64,000 nt of DNA from Nodosilinea sp. E11 (GCF_032813545.1 NZ_CP136520.1:2784001-2848000), one strand, 5' to 3'; positions 26,633 through 39,586 are shown, counted from the first letter of the stretch. Notes: a model not told the origin generated them from the letters alone. Translations and numbers: made by a program.

Positions 26633-27754
26633 TTAATCAAGATAGGTCTGCAACAGCCGAATCACTGCCGCCACCGAGGCTAGCGAGGCGGTTTCGGTCG
26701 CCGTGTGGTATTCGGTGGTGGGAATTTGCAGCGTAGTACCCGTTACCGCCCCATCGGTAGCCGCCGTCAGGCGGCCCATTTCGGTGCGGCCCAACGAGTA
26801 GGGCTTGGGCCGCGTGAGGTTTTGGGCGGCGATGTAGTCGTCTTTGTAGCTGTAGGCAATGGCGAGCTGGTCGCAGCGATCGGCCAGCTCTTGGGTAATG
26901 CCAGGGGCAAAGTCGGCGCTGGCGTCTTTGCGGCGCAGGGTGACGAGCTGCTGGTCGGCGGCCTCGCGGCTGTGGTAGGGGCTGGTGTCAAGGGCGATCA
27001 AGCGATCGGTGCCCAGGCGCTGGCGCTGAAACCACGACAGGGCATAGCGCCAGCTGCGGCCCGACTCTTCTTGGGCGGTGAACAGGGCAGTGCCCTCAAA
27101 CCCGCAGCGAAACAAAAAGATAATGATCGCAGCACTGACCACATTGTCGAGCTGGGCCGAAATGTAGCCATTGTTGAACTGGAGGCGATCGAGAAAGGCA
27201 ACGGGGGTGCCCGGTTGCAGGTAATCGAGCCCATCGACCTCAAAGATCAGGTTCTTGCGCTCGGGGCATATGTAGGAGTTGGTGATGATTCCCTGGCCGA
27301 TGTAGGTGCCGGTATAGGGCAGGTGGGCCTGCACCCGCTGGCCCTGGAAGCGGTTCTCGATAGTGTGGAGCATTTGCTCTGAGACCGAGTCACCGGTCAG
27401 CTCACTCTGGTTACCCGCAATAAAAGCCGCATACTGAAACTCATTGGGGCCGGTGCACAGCAGCCCGTGGCGATCGATGTGGGCCGACAGCATCAGCTCG
27501 TGGGGACGGCGGCCCTGGGCGACCAGCACACCGTGGTAGTGGCTCACCTCAGCACCGACTTCTTCTAGTTCGCGGCGCAGCACCCGAAAGAAGGCGTCTT
27601 CGCTGCCGACTACTGAGGGTTCACGAATCAAAAATTGTAGAATTTCGAGAAAGTCGGCCAGCCCCTCTAAGGGCATTGGGTCAGCGGCTAAAGCCGCCTG
27701 GGCAGACACTGTGGGGCCAACGAGTTGATCAACAACCAGGTTCAGTGGGCTCAT
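26633..27754 (-). CDS. M42-type metallopeptidase (glutamyl aminopeptidase-like)
   Basis: 373 residues from the ATG at 27754; a longer frame to 27985 has no ribosome binding site and overlaps the Rrf2 promoter region. Likely metal ligands are H92 in SAHIDRHG, D203 in AQLDNVV, E229/E230 in AQEESG, D256 in LDTSPY and a histidine near 352 in TEYHTATET. The order matches M42 peptidases with two metals. M42 enzymes are cytoplasmic aminopeptidases, often assembled as dodecamers. It is divergent from the Rrf2-cysK operon. Confidence 0.85.
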   Translation of the reverse strand: MSPLNLVVDQLVGPTVSAQAALAADPMPLEGLADFLEILQFLIREPSVVGSEDAFFRVLRRELEEVGAEVSHYHGVLVAQGRRPHELMLSAHIDRHGLLCTGPNEFQYAAFIAGNQSELTGDSVSEQMLHTIENRFQGQRVQAHLPYTGTYIGQGIITNSYICPERKNLIFEVDGLDYLQPGTPVAFLDRLQFNNGYISAQLDNVVSAAIIIFLFRCGFEGTALFTAQEESGRSWRYALSWFQRQRLGTDRLIALDTSPYHSREAADQQLVTLRRKDASADFAPGITQELADRCDQLAIAYSYKDDYIAAQNLTRPKPYSLGRTEMGRLTAATDGAVTGTTLQIPTTEYHTATETASLASVAAVIRLLQTYLD

Positions 27755-28014
27755 AGGACAAGGGCCTGCCAGAAATGTGCCGGTGGTACTGACGTGACTG
27801 GGAGGAGTGGCGCTGGGGCGATCGACTGAGACTGGCCAAAGGCCAACGCCCCAGAAGTCAGCGCGATCGCCGCTATATCTAGGTATCCCAGAACACTGCC
27901 CGCATCCGAGCACAGTACCTTGAAGCCCTGTGACGTTTAGTGAATCGCAATACAAAACGAGACAGTCTTGCCTGCGATCGCCCAATCCTGCAAACCCCAG
28001 TGGAGAACCGGAGT

Positions 28015-28027
28015 ATACTAAAAGTAT
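28015..28027. promoter_or_regulatory. Inverted repeat ATACT-AAA-AGTAT before the Rrf2 gene
   Basis: A perfect 5-bp inverted repeat with 3-base spacer, 22 bp before the GTG start. A+T-rich dyads are the usual targets of Rrf2/CymR proteins, so autoregulation is plausible. This is an inference from position and symmetry. Confidence 0.35.
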
Positions 28028-28049
28028 CGCTCTTTACCCCGCCTGCCCT

Positions 28050-28484
28050 GTGGATTTGTCGTCTAAAAGTGAATACGCCCTGCTGGCTCTGCTGGAGCTT
28101 AGCCCCCACTACAACGGCGGCGAACCGCTGCAAATTCGGCAAATTGCTAGCCAGCAAAATATTCCCGATCGCTATCTTGAGCAGCTGCTGGCCACCCTGC
28201 GCCGGGCGGGTCTAGTCAAGAGTCAGCGGGGGGCGCGGGGCGGCTATCTGTTGGCCCGTGATCCGTGGAAGATTACCCTCTATGATGTGGTGAGCTGCAT
28301 TGAGGGGTTTGAACCCCAAACAGACCCGACCCACGGGGCTGACACCCCAGAGGGGCGAGTGATTCAGGGCGTGTGGGGAGAGGTGCGCCAGGCCGCCGAA
28401 GGGGTGCTACAAAAATACACCCTGCAAGACCTGGTCGAGAAGCGCAACGCCCAGCAGCAAGTCGACATTATGTATTACATCTAG
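28050..28484 (+). CDS. Rrf2-family transcriptional regulator
   Basis: 144 residues from the GTG at 28050, which gives the expected Rrf2 start [17 protein letters not shown]; the longer frame from 27930 is unlikely. A winged helix follows ([21 protein letters not shown], then [13 protein letters not shown]). The cysteine cluster that holds an iron-sulfur cluster in IscR/NsrR is missing; the only cysteine in the regulatory half is in SCIEGF. This resembles CymR, the cysteine-metabolism regulator of Firmicutes. It is 23 bp before cysK, so control of cysteine synthesis is a reasonable inference. Confidence 0.9.
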   Translation: MDLSSKSEYALLALLELSPHYNGGEPLQIRQIASQQNIPDRYLEQLLATLRRAGLVKSQRGARGGYLLARDPWKITLYDVVSCIEGFEPQTDPTHGADTPEGRVIQGVWGEVRQAAEGVLQKYTLQDLVEKRNAQQQVDIMYYI

Positions 28485-28507
28485 GCCCATTACTACATTC
28501 AGGCCCC

Positions 28508-29470
28508 ATGCGAATTGCCGAAAACGTGACCCAACTGATTGGCCGCACCCCGCTGGTGCAGCTCAACCGCATTCCCCAAGAGGCGGGCTGCCTGGCCCGT
28601 CTGGTGATTAAGCTGGAGGGCATGAACCCCTCCGCCTCGGTCAAAGACCGGATTGGCATCAATATGATTGAAGCCGCCGAGGCCGAAGGGCTAATCACCC
28701 CTGGCAAGACGACCTTGGTAGAACCCACCTCAGGCAACACGGGCATTGCCCTGGCCATGGCAGCGGCGGCCAAGGGCTACCGTCTCATTCTTACCATGCC
28801 CGAGACGATGAGCTCAGAACGGCGGGCCATGCTGCGGGCCTACGGGGCCGAGCTAGAGCTAACCCCTGGCGTAGCGGGCATGTCGGGCTGCATTCAGCGC
28901 GCCCAAGATATTCTCGACAATCTGCCCGACGCCTACATGCTGCAACAGTTTCGCAACCCCGCCAACCCCGATATTCATCGCCGCACCACCGCCGAAGAGA
29001 TCTGGGCCGACACCGATGGCCAGGTCGATATGCTGGTGGCCGGCGTGGGCACAGGCGGCACCATTACCGGGGTAACCGACGTGCTGAAGCAGCGTAAGCC
29101 GGGCTTTAAGGCGATCGCCGTCGAACCCGTCAATAGCCCGGTGCTCTCGGGCGGGCGGCCCGGTTCCCACAAAATTCAGGGCATTGGGGCCGGGTTTGTG
29201 CCGGAGGTGCTCAACACAGCGCTGATCGACGAAGTGGTGCAGGTGACCGACGACGACGCGATCGCCTACGGTCGCCGTTTGGCCCGCGAAGAGGGGCTGC
29301 TGTCGGGCATTTCCACCGGGGCCGCTGTCAAAGCCGCCGTGGATGTGGGCTGCCGTCCTGAAAACGAGGGCAAGCTGATTGTGATCATTCAGCCCAGCTT
29401 TGGCGAGCGCTACCTGAGCACACCGCTCTTTCAAGACCCCGAGCTGATGGCCCCGTTGGTAATGAGTTAA
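28508..29470 (+). CDS. cysK: Cysteine synthase A (O-acetylserine sulfhydrylase)
   Basis: 320 residues from the ATG at 28508. The PLP lysine is K46 in [11 protein letters not shown], the substrate loop EPTSGNTG is at about 72-79, and VGTGGTITG binds the cofactor phosphate. The C-terminus has [12 protein letters not shown]. It forms cysteine from O-acetylserine and sulfide in the cytoplasm. It is the middle gene of a tight run: Rrf2 regulator, cysK, endonuclease III-like, with gaps of 23 and 21 bp. Symbol cysK rather than cysM is chosen by length and motif order. Confidence 0.93.
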   Translation: MRIAENVTQLIGRTPLVQLNRIPQEAGCLARLVIKLEGMNPSASVKDRIGINMIEAAEAEGLITPGKTTLVEPTSGNTGIALAMAAAAKGYRLILTMPETMSSERRAMLRAYGAELELTPGVAGMSGCIQRAQDILDNLPDAYMLQQFRNPANPDIHRRTTAEEIWADTDGQVDMLVAGVGTGGTITGVTDVLKQRKPGFKAIAVEPVNSPVLSGGRPGSHKIQGIGAGFVPEVLNTALIDEVVQVTDDDAIAYGRRLAREEGLLSGISTGAAVKAAVDVGCRPENEGKLIVIIQPSFGERYLSTPLFQDPELMAPLVMS

Positions 29471-29491
29471 GTTCTGCAACCCGATCGCGTC

Positions 29492-30157
29492 GTGGCTACC
29501 AAGGACTTTGATATCGACCGGGCGATCGCACTGCTGCGCCAGGCGGTGGCCCCGTTTCCCAAAGCCGCTATGTTTCAACTGGCGGAGGAGGGCTTTGACA
29601 CGCTCTACGAGCAGCTGGTCGCCTGCATCATCTCGATTCGCACCTACGACGAGGTGAGCGTGCCGGTGTCGCAGCGGCTGTTTGCTCGGGCGCGATCGCC
29701 AGCGCAGATGGTAGAGCTAGAGATCGAAGAGATTCTGGCCCTGATTCAAGGGTCTACCTTTGCCGAGAATAAAGCCCCGCAGATCCGCCAGATTTCTCAG
29801 CACATTCTGGATGAATTCGGCGGCGACCTGCCCGCCGACCCCGAGGTGCTAATGCAGTTCAAAGGGGTGGGGCCGAAGTGTGCCCATCTGGCGCTGGGGG
29901 TGGCACTGGGCTATCCCGGCATTAGCGTCGATGTGCATGTGCACCGGGTCACCAACCGCTGGGGCTACGTACAAACCAAGTCGCCCGAAAAGACCATGAC
30001 CGCCCTAGAAGCCAAACTGCCGCAGCCCTACTGGGTTGAAATCAACCGGCTGCTGGTGCCCTTTGGCAAGCACATCTGCACCGGTAACCGGCCTAAATGT
30101 GGGCGCTGCCCGTTAGCCGACATGTGCGCTCAAGTGGGAGTCGCTGAGGCGACTTAG
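29492..30157 (+). CDS. nth: Endonuclease III-like DNA glycosylase
   Basis: 221 residues from the GTG at 29492. Helix-hairpin-helix FKGVGPKCAHLAL carries the catalytic lysine K129, and the catalytic aspartate is D147 in VDVHVHRVTNR. A C-terminal iron-sulfur loop has C196, C203, C206 and C212 (C-x6-C-x2-C-x5-C). Base excision repair of oxidised pyrimidines is the family role. It is the third gene of the Rrf2-cysK run; an iron-sulfur enzyme in a cysteine operon may be coincidence. The active-site region before K129 departs somewhat from E. coli Nth, so substrate range may differ. Confidence 0.87.
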   Translation: MATKDFDIDRAIALLRQAVAPFPKAAMFQLAEEGFDTLYEQLVACIISIRTYDEVSVPVSQRLFARARSPAQMVELEIEEILALIQGSTFAENKAPQIRQISQHILDEFGGDLPADPEVLMQFKGVGPKCAHLALGVALGYPGISVDVHVHRVTNRWGYVQTKSPEKTMTALEAKLPQPYWVEINRLLVPFGKHICTGNRPKCGRCPLADMCAQVGVAEAT

Positions 30158-30230
30158 TATTCTGCGCTCAGTACCCTGGTATGGGACATAGACCATCGTA
30201 TTAGGGCCGCCAGAGTGGCCATCGGCGTCC

Positions 30231-33857
<3,627 letters not shown>

Positions 33858-34510
33858 AGAGGTACGTTTTCAGGCTAAAGATTACAACCTGGCGCTCTGC
33901 GGCGCTTAACGCACTGCCACCACCTCTGGTGGTGCTGACATGATAGATACCCTGCCATTCACCGTCAAAGCCGCAAAACCCTGATTGTTTCCCCATTAGA
34001 GTATGTTTTTTGGCCCGACTCATTGCCGCCATACCAAACTTCCTAATTCTTCACCTGACCTTCATCTGACTTTCCCATGACCTTTTGCCGACTGACAAGG
34101 GCACTTCCTTTGATTAGGATTCACTCATGAGTTTAGAAAATCCTAAAAAATATTGGCTTGAGCAATAAATAACTAGATTACTTAGCATAGCGAACTAGAT
34201 TTTATTTGCGCATGATACAAGTGGAAAACCCATTATTTCTCAATGCATAGTTCAACGAAAAAAGAAAGCTTCCGGAAGGCTTCAAGGTGAGCTTATTTAA
34301 ATCTTGAATTCGGCTATCCATCACTTAACAGCATGTCATTGCTCCAGAGGATAAAGCAGATAAAGGAAAGTTAGGAGTAAATACAAACTAGAAAACAGAC
34401 TGCCAAGCATCTAAACATCTAGTCACGACAAAAGGTTAAGGGTAAGAATGGACGCCAAAAATTAGTGTTCTGAAATGTTGATTCAAGATTATTTATAGAG
34501 GAGATTCATC
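33858..34510. other. A+T-rich intergenic region
   Basis: About 650 bases between divergent genes. Base composition falls sharply near 34100 and stays low through the next gene. No gene is supportable. GAGGAG near 34498 is the ribosome binding site of the gene at 34511. Confidence 0.4.
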
Positions 34511-35773
34511 ATGTACATCTGCTTAAAATTCTTGGGAAGCTTAAAGGCACCCTACTCTAAAATATCGTACCTTAAGAGGGTGGGTACTTTCAAGGCTCCG
34601 CTTCTTTCGGGTTTTGCCTGCTTGGCTGTGCTAGGGATTTGCCAGCAAGGTAAGGCTTATAATTTGCAAGCTTGTATTGAAAATCCAATGATATCTACCC
34701 CTGAAGTAATCAACTTACTTCAACCTCTTGATCAAAGAATGATTAATTGCATCCCAAGTCTGGATTCAATTGCAAGTCAATGGCGTGCAAGGGCAAATCA
34801 GATCCAGTCATCAATCGGTCAAGTACGAATAGGTAATCAAGGAAACACAAGTATTGAAAAGCTAGAATACAACATAGTAGGAAATACTATTAATCTTGTT
34901 GCTAGGGTACAGGCTAGGCACACTTGGAGTGTGAACGTCCCTGCTGTAAGAGAAAGAGTACCCGTTGATAAATACCGTTGGGTGGAAGTTCCATATCCTG
35001 ATGTGCGTATGGAAAGACGTTGTAGACTTGGTGTCTGCGTGAATGTACCAGTACCTTTCACTAATCATCGGAGGGAAAGAGTACCTTACGTAGAAATGGA
35101 GTGGCGAACCATTACGCCAGCAAGAACAGTTTCTGAAACGGCATCAACCACATGTACGTATAATTATTCGCTTAATTTATCTACGACCGAAGGACGACCA
35201 GTTTTTAGTTGCGGGCGAGGAAGTCTGGGTACTTACAAATTAGATGCAAGTGCAATTACAAGCATCCTAAATGGCCAAATGCCCAGCTTGAGTAGTTTAA
35301 TAACAAGTATAAGTATTACGCCGCCTCTGTTTAGAGATGCCAATCATGATACATATGATGAAACACGAAACCGGATTATTGCTAGTCATCCTGGTTCCAT
35401 AGTCTACTTTTCTTCCGCATCTTTCGTTCGTTGGGCATCTGTTGAAAACCATTCAGCTAGCGCCCTCCTTACCCTCGTGTCGGGTGGATCGTATAGTGCG
35501 GAATTCATGCGGCAAGTTGAAGAGAAATTAAGAATAGAGCTTGCTGGCATTAGTTCTACCCTTTCTCAAGCAGCGATCTCTTTGGGTTCTGAACAGATTA
35601 TGTCGATGATGACTGGAAGCGGATCAGCGAATTTAAATGGTTACAGTATCTCCGTGAAAGTAGTAGAGACACCTGAAATAATACAGAAATGTGTAGTCAG
35701 TACAGGAGATTGTACTCCTGCAATTGAGTCACCGCGTCTAGGTTTTGCAATCATTGCAACCCCGAATAATTAG
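34511..35773 (+). CDS. Secreted protein of unknown family, unusually A+T-rich
   Basis: 420 residues after a GAGGAG ribosome binding site. A basic N-terminus of about 30 residues and hydrophobic APLLSGFACLAVLGICQQGKA suggest export. Residues 150-220 are rich in Arg, Val and Pro (VRERVPVDKYRWVEVPYPDV, RCRLGVC, RRERVPYVEMEW), and paired cysteines (RRCRLGVC, STTCTY, FSCGRG) suggest disulfides. The second half is more helical. Codon use and base composition differ from the neighbours (the 60 bases from 34861 are 38 percent G+C, against 63 percent from 38701), which points to recent acquisition. I recognise no family. Confidence 0.65.
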   Translation: MYICLKFLGSLKAPYSKISYLKRVGTFKAPLLSGFACLAVLGICQQGKAYNLQACIENPMISTPEVINLLQPLDQRMINCIPSLDSIASQWRARANQIQSSIGQVRIGNQGNTSIEKLEYNIVGNTINLVARVQARHTWSVNVPAVRERVPVDKYRWVEVPYPDVRMERRCRLGVCVNVPVPFTNHRRERVPYVEMEWRTITPARTVSETASTTCTYNYSLNLSTTEGRPVFSCGRGSLGTYKLDASAITSILNGQMPSLSSLITSISITPPLFRDANHDTYDETRNRIIASHPGSIVYFSSASFVRWASVENHSASALLTLVSGGSYSAEFMRQVEEKLRIELAGISSTLSQAAISLGSEQIMSMMTGSGSANLNGYSISVKVVETPEIIQKCVVSTGDCTPAIESPRLGFAIIATPNN

Positions 35774-35864
35774 GGTTTCTTTCTGATTTTTTCTGTTTTT
35801 TTTGCCGACTGACAATTGCCAAATACAGTAGCTAAGCTAAAGCTAGCGAGACAAAAATTATCCT

Positions 35865-36170
35865 TTGAGTTTGATCTCAACCATATTTTTTGGCTTCCAA
35901 GCTTATGACTTATCGACACCCTCTAACTATATTCAGGCCAAAAGCTATTTAGGCCAGTACTCCGATGGGTCTCCCTTGTCTATCGCCTTCGCTCAGGTAT
36001 ACTCCTATGATTTCAACACTGGCACCTACCTAACTGGGGCAAACTCCTATGGCTGTGTTACGTTCCCTGACCCGTTTATAACTACCTCTGTACCTACTCC
36101 AGCGCTCCTGCCGGGGTTAATTGGGCTGGGGGTGATGCGCTGTGTCGGCGCAAGCAGTTTGAAGCCGTAG
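35865..36170 (+). pseudogene. Remnant of a PEP-CTERM secreted protein, frameshifted
   Basis: The frame from a TTG at 35865 ends in VPTPALLPGLIGLGV, the sorting signal found in cyanobacterial PEP-CTERM proteins, but then goes off into MRCVGASSLKP. In another frame, bases from 36140 encode LCRRKQFEAVAVFH, which is the basic tail expected after the hydrophobic segment. A single indel near 36130-36140 would join the two. The protein is also too short and lacks a signal peptide, so the 5' part is lost. Full members are exported and sorted by exosortase. Confidence 0.6.
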
Positions 36171-36315
36171 CCGTTTTTCACTAACATTAGTTCGCTAGGG
36201 CTGGGGGCGTATAAAAATATAGCATCTAAAACTTCTATCACTCCCAGCTATATATTTCATGTGAAATCGACAGCTCAGTTTATCGCATAAAGCATAAAAA
36301 CCACCAATAGATAGC

Positions 36316-37074
36316 ATGCCTAAAGTTACCGTTGGCGATATCGACATTAACTATAAAATTCAAGGCCAGGGTGAGACCCTGTTAATGATCGTCGGGTTAA
36401 GCTTTAGCTTGCTCGATTGGGGCATCAAGCTGCCTGACTTACTCTCGCAACATTACAAAGTCATTTTGTTCGACAATCGCGATGCCGGAGAAACCAGCTG
36501 CTCGCCTTATCCCTACAGCCTCGCCCAAATGGCCAGCGATGCCGCAGGTTTGCTCGACGCCATTGGCGAGCCAAAAGCCCATGTGTTTGGCGTCAGCATG
36601 GGCGGCATGATCGCCCAGTACTTTGCACTTGACCATGCCGACAAGCTGAATAAGTTGATTTTAGGCTGCACCATGGCAGGCGGCAGTTGTAGCCAGACAG
36701 GAGATATCGGAAGCTTTTTTGGCGATGATTTATTAAAGCTGCTTTTTACAACAGACTTTATTCGGCATAACCAAGCTGATCTAGATCTCTTTCTCCAAGC
36801 AACCAAGCCATACCACAGTACTGGTGAGGCATTGTTGCGGCAGCTCAACGCTATGAGCAGCCACGATACCTGCAATGCAGTAGGAAAAATCGTTGCGCCT
36901 ACGCTGGTAATTACAGGAGATCGCGATCGCGTCATCCCCCCAGAAAACAGTGCCTTTTTGGCACAAAACATCCCCAATGCTCAGCAAGAGATTATCAAAG
37001 ACGCTGCCCACGCCTTTAGCTTTAGCCATCCACTCGCTACTGCCACCACCATCATCAATTTTCTAGAGCCTTGA
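36316..37074 (+). CDS. Alpha/beta hydrolase
   Basis: 252 residues. The nucleophile elbow GVSMGG has S94; the acid is in ITGDRDRVIPP near 200 and the histidine in DAAHAFSFSHP near 235-240. The early oxyanion segment MIVGLSFSLLDW replaces the usual HG motif (commonly HGF or HGG) by VGL. It resembles esterases of the pimeloyl-ACP methyl esterase type. The next gene (NTF2-like) starts 2 bp after its stop, so the two are probably one operon. The substrate is unknown. Confidence 0.85.
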   Translation: MPKVTVGDIDINYKIQGQGETLLMIVGLSFSLLDWGIKLPDLLSQHYKVILFDNRDAGETSCSPYPYSLAQMASDAAGLLDAIGEPKAHVFGVSMGGMIAQYFALDHADKLNKLILGCTMAGGSCSQTGDIGSFFGDDLLKLLFTTDFIRHNQADLDLFLQATKPYHSTGEALLRQLNAMSSHDTCNAVGKIVAPTLVITGDRDRVIPPENSAFLAQNIPNAQQEIIKDAAHAFSFSHPLATATTIINFLEP

Positions 37075-37076
37075 TC

Positions 37077-37496
37077 ATGACAGACGAAGAAGCCCTGATC
37101 AAGAAAACGTTTGAGCAGTATGCGGATTCATTTCAGACCCTTAAGCCTGCCACAGTTATCCCTTTCATTCACTTTCCAGCAATGCTAATTTCACCCGAAA
37201 AAGTTGCAGTGCTCGGAAATCCAGTTGTCGGCCACTTTGTGTTTAGGAAAGTGATGAAAGATCTAAAGCTGCGTTGCTTCCGGAACAGTATTACTAAATC
37301 CCTAAAAGTCCAGCAACTTAGTGATAATTTGGCAGTAGTGACCGGGCTAGTAATTCGTTACAAGCAGTGCAAAAGCAGTGAACCCAAAACAGTTCTTGAA
37401 TGCTTTGACTTGAATTACACCATGCGCAAAGTAGATGGCAGGTGGAAGATTATTGTAGGTGCCCTAACGGAAACAATGCACCCTTGTGAAGACTGA
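37077..37496 (+). CDS. NTF2-like/SnoaL-like small protein
   Basis: 139 residues from the ATG at 37077; a TTG at 37071 overlapping the upstream stop is less likely. Pattern: helical start DEEALIKKTFEQYADSF, central strands VAVLGNPVVGHFVF, and a strand-rich end VVTGLVIRYKQC, FDLNYTMRKVDGRWKIIVGAL. This fits the NTF2-like superfamily, in which many members are small isomerases or hydrolase partners. It lies directly after an alpha/beta hydrolase, suggesting a joint role on one small metabolite. Function unknown. Confidence 0.65.
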   Translation: MTDEEALIKKTFEQYADSFQTLKPATVIPFIHFPAMLISPEKVAVLGNPVVGHFVFRKVMKDLKLRCFRNSITKSLKVQQLSDNLAVVTGLVIRYKQCKSSEPKTVLECFDLNYTMRKVDGRWKIIVGALTETMHPCED

Positions 37497-37560
37497 AGGG
37501 AATCAGAATTGACTATTCTCTTTAGTTAATTTTTATCTCTGTAGCTTTAGGTTTATCACT

Positions 37561-38559
37561 ATGGCAACTGACTACATCTTATTTATTCACGGCGTTAACA
37601 CACGGTATGAGGGTAGATTTCGGCAGGAAGCAGAAACGCTTTTGAGCCGTATTCGGTCATCTATTAACGATCCGTCGAGGGTGCTCAAACCAGTTTATCT
37701 ATTTTGGGGAAATGTTGGTGAGGACGGCACTAAGACCTTGCTTTCAGGATTAGAGTCCTCCTCAAAATGGAGACAATCTTGGTTTCAGAAGTTCCGTACG
37801 GAGCAAATCCTGCCCTTTGTCGGTGACGCAGCTCTTTACCTAAGCCGTGGCGTTAGTGCTCAAGTCGTGCGCCAGATTACAGATCAGGCTTTATGTCAAA
37901 TGGGCCTCAACCCAGAAAATCTGACATCTTTGGATGGCAATGATCGCTTACACCTCGTGACCCATAGCTGGGGCACTGTGATTTTGTTTGATATTTTGTT
38001 CGCCCTACGTTGGGAGACAGCAGATCTCGACCCTAGCATTCGCCAGAACATTATGAATATCCGTACGGGTTTCTTTGGCTTAGGGTCTGACGCCAACAAA
38101 AACTTTGGTATTCCAATAGCTAGTATTCACACTATGGGCTCACCTATTACCCTTTTCAGTCTCATCAATCTGAACAATGGGCGTAGTTTCGACCTCACTC
38201 CCAACTTAAAGTTGATGCTGGAGTCGCTGTATCAGAAAACCGAAGGGAAACCCCTCCCTTGGATGAATTATGTACATCCTGGCGATCCAATTGCCTACGC
38301 CCTAGAGGGAGTTATGCGTCTGCTGCTCCAAAATGATAGTGATAAGGTGAAAATTGAAGATGTCATAACTACCGGCAATCCTTGGATGCAGCCCTTTAGC
38401 CAAACGCTTTTGCCGTTGATCAACGGGGGCAAAGCCCACGGTAGCTATTGGAGCAATCAGAAAGTTGCCAATGCAATTGCACAGGTCATTGCATCAACGG
38501 GTTCACCGCGGCCATCATCTGAGTTGAACCCATGGGTGCCAACCAGAACTACGGCTTGA
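37561..38559 (+). CDS. Serine hydrolase/lipase-like protein
   Basis: 332 residues. It begins DYILFIHGVNTRYEGRF, an oxyanion HG motif, and has the nucleophile elbow LVTHSWGTVIL with serine near residue 139 (T-H-S-W-G instead of the usual G-x-S-x-G). A later HPGDPIAYAL and GKAHGSYW may hold the acid and histidine. It resembles bacterial lipase- or thioesterase-like proteins of the alpha/beta class. There is no signal peptide. It lies 64 bp after the NTF2-like gene and may belong to that operon. The substrate is unknown. Confidence 0.7.
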   Translation: MATDYILFIHGVNTRYEGRFRQEAETLLSRIRSSINDPSRVLKPVYLFWGNVGEDGTKTLLSGLESSSKWRQSWFQKFRTEQILPFVGDAALYLSRGVSAQVVRQITDQALCQMGLNPENLTSLDGNDRLHLVTHSWGTVILFDILFALRWETADLDPSIRQNIMNIRTGFFGLGSDANKNFGIPIASIHTMGSPITLFSLINLNNGRSFDLTPNLKLMLESLYQKTEGKPLPWMNYVHPGDPIAYALEGVMRLLLQNDSDKVKIEDVITTGNPWMQPFSQTLLPLINGGKAHGSYWSNQKVANAIAQVIASTGSPRPSSELNPWVPTRTTA

Positions 38560-38582
38560 GGCCAAGACACTTTAAAGACGAC

Positions 38583-39575
38583 TCAGCGAAGTCTCACCTG
38601 GGCCTGCACCGGCAGGTGATCAGACGCTTGAGCTGCTTCTGCAACTACCCCAGCCTCGACCACTGCCAGGGTGGCGGGGGTGTAGAAGATGTAGTCGAGG
38701 AGGTACTGGGGCTGGTCAGACGGAAAGGTAAACGACGATGGGGCCGCAGGCAGCGCCGAAGCCAGCGCCGGGGAGTCGAGTAGGATGCCAATCGATCGCG
38801 GCTCGTCGCCCTCATCGCGGTTGAGGCTGCTGTTGAAGTCGCCCACCAGCAAAACGGGGTAATCCTCGGCGTAGCCTTCAGCTAACTCGCGCACCACCTG
38901 GGTCTGGCGGATCCGCGTAGGGGCATCAAAGGCTTCGAGGTGCACGTTGATCACGATCAGGGTTTGGCCAGAGACGTCGATTTCGGTGACCTGGGCAACG
39001 CGATCGAGGTAGAGGGCGTTGTAGTAGAAGGGGTTTGTGGGTACTTTCTCCAGCACCAGCCGTTCGTTGCGGCGAATGGGGTAGCGGCTGAGCACCGCCT
39101 GGCCCGACACCACTTGTTTGTAGTGAGCCTGGGGCGGCCAGTAGGGGAAGGGCACGTAGCGCTTGTCCCAGTTGACAGCGATCGCCCCAAAGGCCATCTC
39201 CAGCGCCGCCGCCACCGCGTACTGCTGGTTAAGGTTAAACGATCGGTAGGCGTCAAAATCGATTTCTTGCAGCGCTAGAATATCGGGCGCTAGCTCTCCT
39301 AGAGCTTTGACAGCGGTAGCCTGATTGCTTGTGAACAACGCCTTGTCGCGCTCGATCGCCTGCTGGTTGGTCAACCCCGACAGGTAGCCAATGTTGTAGC
39401 TGACTACGTTAAGCTGCTCAGGGTTGGCTGCACCGGGGGCATGCGCCTCGTAGGTGACCAGGTTGTCGTAGTCAGCGACTTGACCGTTGGGCGAACTGAT
39501 ATAGACGAAGGTGCCTACCAGAGCCACCACTGGCAGCCCCAGGGCGATCGCCCCTGCCACAAGAATGTTTTTCAT
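38583..39575 (-). CDS. Endonuclease/exonuclease/phosphatase (EEP) family protein, exported
   Basis: 330 residues. A signal peptide or anchor (VAGAIALGLPVVALVGTFVYI) is followed by the EEP fold: LNVVSYNIGYLSG, the metal-binding LQEIDFDAYRS, IVINVHLEAF, LVGDFNSSL and the C-terminal SDHLPVQAQVR. Such enzymes are metal-dependent phosphodiesterases acting on nucleic acids, phosphoinositides or sphingolipids. Export suggests a lipid or extracellular substrate. Its ATG is only 11 bp from the start of the divergent MFS gene, so its promoter must lie inside or overlap that gene. Confidence 0.85.
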   Translation of the reverse strand: MKNILVAGAIALGLPVVALVGTFVYISSPNGQVADYDNLVTYEAHAPGAANPEQLNVVSYNIGYLSGLTNQQAIERDKALFTSNQATAVKALGELAPDILALQEIDFDAYRSFNLNQQYAVAAALEMAFGAIAVNWDKRYVPFPYWPPQAHYKQVVSGQAVLSRYPIRRNERLVLEKVPTNPFYYNALYLDRVAQVTEIDVSGQTLIVINVHLEAFDAPTRIRQTQVVRELAEGYAEDYPVLLVGDFNSSLNRDEGDEPRSIGILLDSPALASALPAAPSSFTFPSDQPQYLLDYIFYTPATLAVVEAGVVAEAAQASDHLPVQAQVRLR

Positions 39576-39586
39576 GGACTAATTTT

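Noticed and set aside
26705..27382. 225-residue plus-strand frame opposite the M42 peptidase gene
   Set aside because: It is a long antisense shadow typical of G+C-rich coding DNA; the minus-strand frame has the M42 metal ligands.
28859..29578. 239-residue minus-strand frame opposite cysK
   Set aside because: Shadow of cysK, whose PLP motifs are clear.
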